A DNA stretch of 64,000 bases. It comes from JBOFOR01 sp051654865. GTDB lineage: Bacteria > Bacillota > Clostridia > Peptostreptococcales > Peptostreptococcaceae. Position 1 is the stretch's first letter. Each line of letters begins with the position of its first letter. Location of the stretch: assembly GCA_051654865.1 (NCBI GenBank), contig JBOFYV010000007.1:1-64000 (forward strand), read 5' to 3'. Under the pieces are notes generated by a model. It was not told the origin of the DNA. It made no database searches and saw nothing but the letters and a program-made list of their open reading frames with translations. Shown here one piece after another: positions 52,460 through 59,191 of this stretch. The position numbers and the translations under genes were made by a program.

Positions 52460-52879
52460 TTGGATTTTGAAAAATTATTAAAGTTAATAGATGTAGTAGA
52501 TAAAGCATCCTTTTCAAAGTTTAATTACAAAGAAAATTCTATTGAAATAAATATAGAGAAAAGCGTATTAAATGAAAAATATATGAAGAGAGAAATGCTA
52601 AGAGAAGAAAGTAAGATTAATGATAAGTTAGATTGTGATATTTATGAGATAAAATCACCATTAATAGGTACATTTTATATATCACCATCTCCTGATGAAA
52701 AACCATTTGTATCTGTTGGTCAAAAAGTAAGTAAGGGAGACGTTATAGGAATAATTGAAGCTATGAAGATTATGAATGAAGTAACTAGTAGCGAAGATGG
52801 AATTATAGAAGAAATTTTAGTTAAAAGCAATGATATTGTTGAGTATGGACAAAGTATATTAAAGGTGAAAAGAATTTGA
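52460..52879 (+). CDS. accB: Biotin carboxyl carrier protein
   Basis: A 139-residue BCCP. The N-terminal 60 residues are variable; the C-terminal 75 form the biotinyl domain with Lys103 in EAMKIMNEV as the biotinylation site. The start is TTG 52460, eight bases after AGGAGGG. It lies between pxpC and accC, and no carboxyltransferase accA or accD gene is present, so it may serve PxpBC rather than acetyl-CoA carboxylase. Confidence 0.92.
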   Translation: MDFEKLLKLIDVVDKASFSKFNYKENSIEINIEKSVLNEKYMKREMLREESKINDKLDCDIYEIKSPLIGTFYISPSPDEKPFVSVGQKVSKGDVIGIIEAMKIMNEVTSSEDGIIEEILVKSNDIVEYGQSILKVKRI

Positions 52880-52894
52880 TTTGGAGAATTAAAT

Positions 52895-54238
52895 ATGATA
52901 AAAAAAATTTTGATTGCTAATAGGGGAGAAATAGCAGTAAGGATTATTAGAACATGTAAACTATTAAAAATAAAAACTGTGGCAGTATATTCACTAGCAG
53001 ATGAGATGTCACTACATACAGAACTAGCAGATGAAAAGATATGTATAGGTCCACCAAATCCAAAAGAGAGCTATTTAGATATGTATAAAATAATAAGTGC
53101 AGCACTAGCTACTAATAGTGATGCAATACATCCAGGTTTTGGGTTCTTATCAGAAAATAGTGAGTTTGTAAATTTATGCAAAGAGCACAATATAAAATTT
53201 ATAGGGCCTAGTAGTGACGTAATAGATATGATGGGAAATAAAAGTAGTGCGAGAAATACAATGATAGATGCAAATGTACCCGTAGTTCCAGGTAGTAAAG
53301 AAGCTGTTTATGATGTAATAGATGGAAAAAAAGTTGCCAATAAAATAGGGTATCCGGTAATAGTAAAAGCATCCTCAGGTGGGGGAGGCAAAGGAATGAG
53401 AATTGTTGAACGTGAAAATGATTTTATAAAATTATTTAACTTGGCTCAAAAAGAGTCATTAAATGGATTTGATAATGATGCTATGTATATTGAAAAATAT
53501 ATAAAAAATCCTAAACATATTGAAGTACAAATACTAGGAGATAAATACAAAAACATTGTACATTTAGGAGAAAGAGATTGTTCTATTCAAAGAAATCACC
53601 AAAAGATGATAGAAGAATCTCCAGCAGTATTTTTAACAGAAGAGACTAGAATTAAATTACTAGAGTGTGCTGTAAGGGCAGCAAAAGCAGTAAACTATGA
53701 AAATGCAGGTACTATTGAGTTTTTAGTAGATAATAATCAAAACTTTTATTTTATAGAAATGAATACTAGAATTCAAGTAGAGCATCCTGTTACAGAGATG
53801 GTAACAGGTATTGATTTGATAAAAGAGCAAATTAAAATAGCTAGTGGAGAAAAATTATCTTTTGCTCAAGAAGATGTAAATATAAAAGGACACTCTATAG
53901 AGTGTAGAATTAATGCTGAAATACCGACAAATAACTTTATGCCTTGTCCTGGAAAAATAAAGAGTATGCATTTACCTGGAGGATTTGGTGTTAGAGTAGA
54001 TACAGCTATATATGTTGGCTATAAAATACCAACTAATTATGACTCAATGATAGCAAAGGTTATTGTTTATGGAAATGATAGAAATGAAGCCATAGAGAAA
54101 ATGAAAGTTGCACTAGATGAATTAGTTATAGTTGGTGTGGAGACTAATGCAGATTTTCAATATTCAATAATGAACAACAAAACATATTTATATGCAAATG
54201 CAAACACTGGATTTATTGAATCATTGAGTAAAAAGTAA
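52895..54238 (+). CDS. accC: Biotin carboxylase
   Basis: A 447-residue ATP-grasp enzyme that carboxylates biotin on BCCP with bicarbonate. The start KILIANRGEIAVRIIRTCK, the Gly-rich ATP loop SSGGGGKGMR near 166, and the catalytic EMNTRIQVEHPVTE near 287 are all intact. Length is normal. It follows accB by 15 bases. In this operon it would make carboxybiotin for the PxpBC module. Confidence 0.95.
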   Translation: MIKKILIANRGEIAVRIIRTCKLLKIKTVAVYSLADEMSLHTELADEKICIGPPNPKESYLDMYKIISAALATNSDAIHPGFGFLSENSEFVNLCKEHNIKFIGPSSDVIDMMGNKSSARNTMIDANVPVVPGSKEAVYDVIDGKKVANKIGYPVIVKASSGGGGKGMRIVERENDFIKLFNLAQKESLNGFDNDAMYIEKYIKNPKHIEVQILGDKYKNIVHLGERDCSIQRNHQKMIEESPAVFLTEETRIKLLECAVRAAKAVNYENAGTIEFLVDNNQNFYFIEMNTRIQVEHPVTEMVTGIDLIKEQIKIASGEKLSFAQEDVNIKGHSIECRINAEIPTNNFMPCPGKIKSMHLPGGFGVRVDTAIYVGYKIPTNYDSMIAKVIVYGNDRNEAIEKMKVALDELVIVGVETNADFQYSIMNNKTYLYANANTGFIESLSKK

Positions 54239-54273
54239 TATGAAATGTTTTAAATAATGTATATGGGGGTCTT

Positions 54274-55044
54274 ATGTTTAATATTGATTTAAATTGTGAT
54301 TGTGGGGAAAGCTTTGGAAGATACAAATTGGGCATAGATGAAGAAATTATAAAATATATAACATCAGCTAATATAGCTTGTGGATTTCATGGTGGAGATC
54401 CTTTAGTTATAGAAAGTACCGTAAAGCTTGCAAAAGATAATGGGGTAAGCATAGGAGCACATCCTGGTTTTTTAGATTTAATGGGATTTGGAAGACGAAA
54501 TATGGAGCTTAGCTTTAATGAAGCCAAAGCATATACAACATATCAAATTGGAGCATTGTATGCATTTTGCAAATCTTTAAAAGTGGATTTGATTCATATA
54601 AAGCCACATGGTGCTATGTATAATATGGCAACAAAGGATGAAAAATTATCTAGAGCTATTTGTGAGTCTATATATGAATTTGATAAAGATTTAATTATAT
54701 TAGCTCCCTATAACAGCGCAATGATAAAAATAGCAAACGATATAGGTATTAAATATGCTAAAGAAGCTTTTGTAGATAGAGCATATGAAGAAGATGGCTC
54801 GCTAGTTAGTAGAAGCAAAGAAGGTGCGATAATTGAGGATGAAAATGAGGCAATAGATAGAGTAATAGATATTATTAAGCGTAAAAAAGTAAAATCGATT
54901 AGTGGAAAATATATAGATATTGAAGCTGATTCAATATGTGTTCATGGAGATAATATTAAGGCATTAGAGTTTTTGAAAAATATTAGAACAAGTTTAGAAT
55001 TAGAAAAAATAAATATAGCACCTTTTAAAGAATTTATATATTAA
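54274..55044 (+). CDS. pxpA: 5-oxoprolinase subunit PxpA (LamB/YcsF family)
   Basis: A 256-residue protein of the LamB/YcsF family. The metal-binding start DLNCDCGESFGRY, ANIACGFHGGDP near 32 and KPHGAMYNMA near 109 are present, and RSKEGAIIED and SICVHGD occur near the end. This is the lactam-opening subunit of 5-oxoprolinase; with PxpBC it turns 5-oxoproline into glutamate. Its place after accC, instead of next to pxpBC, is as in other clostridial clusters. GGGGG precedes the ATG. Confidence 0.93.
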   Translation: MFNIDLNCDCGESFGRYKLGIDEEIIKYITSANIACGFHGGDPLVIESTVKLAKDNGVSIGAHPGFLDLMGFGRRNMELSFNEAKAYTTYQIGALYAFCKSLKVDLIHIKPHGAMYNMATKDEKLSRAICESIYEFDKDLIILAPYNSAMIKIANDIGIKYAKEAFVDRAYEEDGSLVSRSKEGAIIEDENEAIDRVIDIIKRKKVKSISGKYIDIEADSICVHGDNIKALEFLKNIRTSLELEKINIAPFKEFIY

Positions 55045-55056
55045 GGGGGATTTTTA

Positions 55057-56331
55057 ATGATAGAAAAAGTAGCGTCAAATAAAATAAAAAAAGAAAATAA
55101 TAAACTAAAAGAAAGGCTTAGAAATATAGGTCCTGGAGCATTAATTGCAGCAGGATTTATAGGGCCGGGAACAATAACTACATGTACAAAATCTGGAGCA
55201 AGTAGTGGATATACATTACTGTGGGCTATGTTATTTTCTACTGTAGCTACGATAATATTTCAAGAAATGTCAGCTAGACTTGGGATAGTGACTCAAAAAG
55301 GTCTAGGAGAGAATATTAGAGAAAAAATATCGCATAAAATATTGAAAACATTCGCGGTAACGATAGTAATAGTTGCTATATTTATAGGTAATATTGCTTA
55401 TGAAACTGGAAACTTAGTAGGAGGTTCAATGGGACTTTCAACATTAGTTCCATCAGTACCTAATCAAATATGGGCACCTCTATTAGGTGTATTGGCATTT
55501 ATGTTATTGTGGTCAGGTAACTATAAGAAAATAGAAAAAATATTGATAGCTTTAGTTTTAATTATGAGCGTTACATTTTTTAGTACAGCTATATTATCCA
55601 AACCAGATATAGGAGCGATACTAAAAGGAATGTTTATTCCAAGCGCGGGTACAAATGATTGGCTAACTATAGTAGGATTAATAGGGACTACAGTGGTTCC
55701 GTATAATTTATTTCTTCATGCATCATCAGTATCAGAGCGTTGGAAAAATAAAGAAGATTTAAAAAATGCAAGAATAGACACTGTAATATCAATAGGTTTG
55801 GGAGGATTAATATCTATAGCAGTAATAGTATCTGCATCAGCATCATTTTATGGAAGTGATGTAGTTATAGATAGTGGTGCAATAATGGCTCAACAATTAG
55901 AACCTTTACTGGGGTCATGGGCAAAGTGGTTCTTTGGTATAGGTTTATTTGCAGCAGGTTTTACCTCTTCAATAACAGCGCCATTATCAGCAGCATTTGC
56001 TACAGCAGGAGCACTAGGATATAAAAAAGATATGAAAAGTATTAAATTTAAATCTATATGGATAGTAGTACTGGGAGTGGGAATAATATTAAGTGCGATA
56101 GGTATGTCATCAAGTCCTATGGAACTTATATTAGTAGCACAAGCTGCAAATGCAATAATACTACCAATAATAGCAATTTTCTTAATGTATGTATTAAACC
56201 ATAATGACTTAGGTGAGTTTAAAAATAAGCTTTGGAACAATATATTAGGAATAGGTATATTATGTGTAACGCTAGTTATAAGTTACAGGTCCTTATTATC
56301 ATTTGCAAGTACTTTTAAAAGTTTACTTTAA
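55057..56331 (+). CDS. NRAMP-fold transporter lacking metal ligands (YcsG-like)
   Basis: A 424-residue protein with about eleven helices of the NRAMP/SLC11 fold. The helix 1 motif that binds metal, DPGN, is GPGT here (residues 36-39), and the helix 6 motif MPHN is VPYN (214-217). Thus the Asp, Asn and Met that bind Mn2+ or Fe2+ are all gone. It is the last gene of the pxp operon, 12 bases after pxpA, as YcsG is with YcsF and KipI/KipA in Bacillus. I infer an organic substrate, most simply 5-oxoproline; the family name should not be read as metal uptake. Confidence 0.85.
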   Translation: MIEKVASNKIKKENNKLKERLRNIGPGALIAAGFIGPGTITTCTKSGASSGYTLLWAMLFSTVATIIFQEMSARLGIVTQKGLGENIREKISHKILKTFAVTIVIVAIFIGNIAYETGNLVGGSMGLSTLVPSVPNQIWAPLLGVLAFMLLWSGNYKKIEKILIALVLIMSVTFFSTAILSKPDIGAILKGMFIPSAGTNDWLTIVGLIGTTVVPYNLFLHASSVSERWKNKEDLKNARIDTVISIGLGGLISIAVIVSASASFYGSDVVIDSGAIMAQQLEPLLGSWAKWFFGIGLFAAGFTSSITAPLSAAFATAGALGYKKDMKSIKFKSIWIVVLGVGIILSAIGMSSSPMELILVAQAANAIILPIIAIFLMYVLNHNDLGEFKNKLWNNILGIGILCVTLVISYRSLLSFASTFKSLL

Positions 56332-56339
56332 TTTTTAAG

Positions 56340-56372
56340 AAAAGACCTTTGTTTCTAAAGAGGTCTTTTTTT
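56340..56372 (+). terminator. Terminator
   Basis: A stem AAAGACCT / AGGTCTTT with a T-run of seven closes the pxp operon. Confidence 0.85.
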
Positions 56373-56462
56373 GTATATATTGATGACAATAAAATAAAAT
56401 ATTCCATATAGATAAAATATACTAGAAGAGTTTTATTTGTTATATAGTATTTTAAATTTATT

Positions 56463-56488
56463 AAAGAGCTCAAGAGAGCTCTTTTTTT
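56463..56488. terminator. Terminator of the leftward Cys-rich gene
   Basis: A 9-bp stem AAAGAGCTC / GAGCTCTTT, loop AAGA. It lies just after the leftward gene ending at 56493; the T-run is on the plus strand, so it may act in both directions. Confidence 0.7.
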
Positions 56489-56492
56489 ATTA

Positions 56493-56828
56493 TTAGCAAG
56501 TGGAACAAGGGCAATTATAGTTAGTAGAGATTTCTCTAACACAAATATTAATTGGGTTTGTTGATACTAAACTAATTACGCCACTACAATTAACATTTAC
56601 AGTTACTAAAACAACACTTGTAACAGGAGTTGATGTGACAACTGTTTTTTGTGCTATATAATAATATACAGTTTGGCAATTACATTTTTCTAGTACTAAT
56701 AGAGGAACATAAGTAGTACCTAAGATATTGCCAATAGCTGTGTTGAAAATTTGTAATTGAGCAGCTGTTAATGGTGCGAAATTACCACAAGTATAAGTGT
56801 TATTTTGGTTACAATTATTTTGTACCAT
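56493..56828 (-). CDS. Cys-rich small protein, candidate spore coat or exosporium protein
   Basis: A 111-residue protein with nine Cys, among them CNC near residue 49 and CPCSTC at the C-terminus. The middle is a run of beta-branched residues (TSTPVTSVVLVTVNV). No signal peptide. Cys-rich, unsecreted proteins of this kind are typical of clostridial exosporium morphogens and coat proteins. GGAGATG precedes the ATG at 56828. The upstream region carries a sigma-K-like promoter at 56883-56909. The assignment is inference from composition and promoter. Confidence 0.55.
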   Translation of the reverse strand: MVQNNCNQNNTYTCGNFAPLTAAQLQIFNTAIGNILGTTYVPLLVLEKCNCQTVYYYIAQKTVVTSTPVTSVVLVTVNVNCSGVISLVSTNPINICVREISTNYNCPCSTC

Positions 56829-56882
56829 AATAGCATCTCCAATATTATATTTAGAATAGTATAAAAATACGATTCTATGAAA

Positions 56883-56909
56883 TATTATATGTATTTAAAA
56901 TCAAAATGT
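56883..56909 (-). promoter_or_regulatory. Sigma-K-like promoter
   Basis: On the minus strand AC, 16 bases, CATATAATA, an exact fit to AC-N16/17-CATAnnnTA. The start point would be about 50 bases before the Cys-rich gene's ATG. Confidence 0.5.
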
Positions 56910-56921
56910 GACAAAATAAAT

Positions 56922-56960
56922 AAAAAAAGACTATACCTTAAATCCGATCAGGTATAGTCT
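56922..56960 (-). terminator. Leftward terminator of an unassigned transcript
   Basis: An 11-bp stem with arms 56928-56938 and 56950-56960. On the minus strand it is followed by a run of T, so it ends leftward transcription coming from 56961 or beyond, where no protein gene lies. It also insulates the Cys-rich gene. Confidence 0.7.
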
Positions 56961-57177
56961 AAATACAAAATATATTATAAAAAGGGGTTTATTAGGGAAT
57001 ATATTTTATTTGGGGAGTAAATTGGTTATTAGGGGAATAACCATGTATTAATAATAACATTGCTTCCCAGAAAAAGCAACAAAAAACGACAAAAAAATTG
57101 AAAAAAATGAATGAGTAGCTAAAATAAACAAATAATATGTTTGAGGTCTAATTTGTTATTGAAAGAGGTTGTGCAAA
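56961..57177. other. Gene-free region with hairpins
   Basis: About 215 bases. It holds a 7-bp hairpin GGTTATT / AATAACC (57024-57042), another TTGCTT / AAGCAA hairpin near 57060-57080, and AAACGAC followed by a run of A, a sequence also found near 49028. With the leftward terminator at 56922 it could encode a small RNA on the minus strand; I found no clear promoter. AGAGG at 57164 is the MATE ribosome binding site. Confidence 0.35.
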
Positions 57178-58536
57178 ATGATTTTGACGAAAGATAAATA
57201 TTTTTATAAGACAGCACTTAATATAGCACTACCAATAGCTATACAAAATCTTATTACTTTTTCTGTAAGTATGGCGGATACAGTAATGCTTGGAAACTTA
57301 GGTGAATTAAGCTTATCAGCATCATCAATAGGTAATCATCTAGGATTTTTTTTAATGGTATTAATGTTTGGTGTTGGAGGTGGTGCTAGTGTTATGGCAT
57401 CTCAATATTACGGACAAAAAGATGTAGATTCTATACATAAGGTGATTGCTATTATGTACAGAGTGTGCATTATACTTAGTGTATTTTTCGCACTTATAGC
57501 TATAATTACACCTAAATTGTTTATGAATATATATACAAATGATATAGAGGTTATAAATGAAGGGGTATTATATATTCGAATAATTGGAATTAGTTATATA
57601 TTTTACTCTATTACAAATTGTACAATTTCTATATTAAGGTCTGTAAAAACAGTAAGAATTTCGCTATTAGTATATTCAATTTCGTTAATTATAAATATAT
57701 TTTTTAACTATATATTAATTTTTGGGAAGCTAGGATTTCCAGTATTAGGCATAAGAGGAGCTGCTATTGCAACCGTTATATCAAGAATAGCTGAATTTTT
57801 AATAGTATTAATATTTATAATATATTTTGAAAAGAAGATACATCTAAGGTTTAAAGATATTACAGTTATAGATAAAGATATGATTAGTAATTTTAAAAAG
57901 GTATGCACACCTATAATATTAAATGAACTATTTTGGGCAATAGGTTCAACTATAATTTCAATAATAGTAGGTAGAATGGGAAGAGTAGTAGTAGCTGCAA
58001 ATAGTATAAATAATGTAACTTTCCAGTTTGCATCATTATTTGTTTTTGGACTTGCTAGTGCATCTTCAGTAATTATAGGTAATATTATAGGTGAAGGAAA
58101 GTACGAAAAAGCTAAAGAATATGCAAGTACAATATGTATTTTAAGTTTTGCTATGGGGATTTTATCAGGATTAACTATATACTTAGTGAGACCGATAGTG
58201 GTTAATTTTTATAATGTATCACAAAGTACAAAAGTAATAGCTATGCAAATAATGATAGCTACATCTATAATAGCTATATTTAAATCTTTAACATCAAATA
58301 TAATGATGGGAGTACTAAGAGGTGGTGGTGATAACAAATTTGTTTTTAAAGTTGAAATGATTTTTTTATGGTGTATATCAATTCCCCTAGGATTATTAAG
58401 TGCTTTTGTATTTAAATTACCTATATTTGTAATATTTATAGCAATTAAAATAGATGAAGTTTTAAAAGCGTTAGTAGGCATACTAAGGCTAAAAAGTGGA
58501 AAATGGATAAAAGATTTTACAAGAGGATATAAATAA
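57178..58536 (+). CDS. MATE-family efflux transporter
   Basis: A 452-residue protein with twelve helices in two related bundles (first FSVSMADTVMLGNLGELSLSASSIG near residue 28; second from about 235). The family exports drugs or metabolites with Na+ or H+. It is not closely alike to the MATE gene at 42482. AGAGG at 57164-57168 selects ATG 57178; a TTG at 57169 in frame overlaps that site. A tiny hydrophobic frame overlaps its stop codon. Confidence 0.88.
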   Translation: MILTKDKYFYKTALNIALPIAIQNLITFSVSMADTVMLGNLGELSLSASSIGNHLGFFLMVLMFGVGGGASVMASQYYGQKDVDSIHKVIAIMYRVCIILSVFFALIAIITPKLFMNIYTNDIEVINEGVLYIRIIGISYIFYSITNCTISILRSVKTVRISLLVYSISLIINIFFNYILIFGKLGFPVLGIRGAAIATVISRIAEFLIVLIFIIYFEKKIHLRFKDITVIDKDMISNFKKVCTPIILNELFWAIGSTIISIIVGRMGRVVVAANSINNVTFQFASLFVFGLASASSVIIGNIIGEGKYEKAKEYASTICILSFAMGILSGLTIYLVRPIVVNFYNVSQSTKVIAMQIMIATSIIAIFKSLTSNIMMGVLRGGGDNKFVFKVEMIFLWCISIPLGLLSAFVFKLPIFVIFIAIKIDEVLKALVGILRLKSGKWIKDFTRGYK

Positions 58537-58619
58537 AAAAAACAAAATTTCACATAATAATTTTAGTACTTTTAATAATCTATATTGGATATTCGTATAT
58601 ATCTGCTAGTAAGAAATAA
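58533..58619 (+). other. Hydrophobic 28-codon frame overlapping the MATE stop, starting with ATA
   Basis: In the +2 frame ATA at 58533 overlaps the TAA of the MATE gene. It opens a frame encoding a basic start (KKTKFH), a 16-residue hydrophobic helix (IIILVLLIIYIGYSYI) and SASKK before a stop. AGAGGA lies six bases upstream. If the start were ATG this would be a normal overlapping small membrane protein gene. It is either a rare ATA start or a decayed gene. Confidence 0.3.
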
Positions 58620-58652
58620 GTTAAAAATCATAACTTAAGAAGGGAGATCCTT

Positions 58653-58937
58653 ATGGATGATATTGTCACCTTTTCTTTAATAGTTATAATATTGTTAGCG
58701 AGTTTCCAATTGGTAGATTCAATACAAATATTTATGCAAAGGAATAAAGGCAATCCTAAAAAGATATTGAAATTTGGGATAATACGTTTAGTTACTATAT
58801 TCTTAGCATTAACATCTTTTGCTTATTTAACTGGATTGTCAAATTGGATTATTAATAGTATATTAATATTAATGGCAATTGTTATTGCTATATTTGTACT
58901 AATGATTAAAGTTATGTACAAAAACAATATTAATTAA
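58653..58937 (+). CDS. Small three-helix membrane protein
   Basis: A 94-residue protein with hydrophobic helices at about 5-25, 42-62 and 66-87 and a basic loop QRNKGNPKKILK between the first two. AGGGAG precedes the ATG. No family recognised. It may be cotranscribed with the MATE gene, as no terminator lies between. Confidence 0.6.
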   Translation: MDDIVTFSLIVIILLASFQLVDSIQIFMQRNKGNPKKILKFGIIRLVTIFLALTSFAYLTGLSNWIINSILILMAIVIAIFVLMIKVMYKNNIN

Positions 58938-58966
58938 GCTACTTATTTTTAATAAGTAGCTTTTAA
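58936..58966 (+). terminator. Terminator
   Basis: A 12-bp stem AAGCTACTTATT / AATAAGTAGCTT with loop TTT and T-rich tail. Confidence 0.85.
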
Positions 58967-59043
58967 TATGTAAAGTAGTATCATTGTATAAACATAATAA
59001 ATATGATAATATAAATTAAAATAATTATAGTGGAGGAAGTTTT

Positions 59044-59094
59044 ATGAAAAAAACAATATACAATGAGTCGGGAGTTAGACTTCTTAATAAATAG
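59044..59094 (+). CDS. Possible 16-residue leader peptide
   Basis: ATG 59044 follows GTGGAGGAAG, one of the strongest ribosome binding sites in the window, yet the frame stops after 16 codons (MKKTIYNESGVRLLNK). The stop lies inside the 5' arm of a long hairpin. The next gene is the MutS2-like gene about 100 bases on. A regulatory leader peptide is plausible; it may also be the remnant of a gene. Confidence 0.4.
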   Translation: MKKTIYNESGVRLLNK

Positions 59095-59144
59095 GGAGTT
59101 TAATAAGATATAAAATTTTAATAAGCCCTATTTATAAGAAGTCT
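59077..59144 (+). promoter_or_regulatory. Long leader hairpin before the MutS2-like gene
   Basis: Arms 59077-59096 and 59126-59144 pair over 19 bases with a single bulged A, the loop being 29 bases with an inner TAAAATTTTA palindrome. No T-run follows, so it is not an ordinary terminator. Ribosomes translating the leader peptide would open the 5' arm. Confidence 0.6.
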
Positions 59145-59191
59145 AAATAGAATACTAAATAGACATTTATAAATAGAGGAGAAATAAATCA

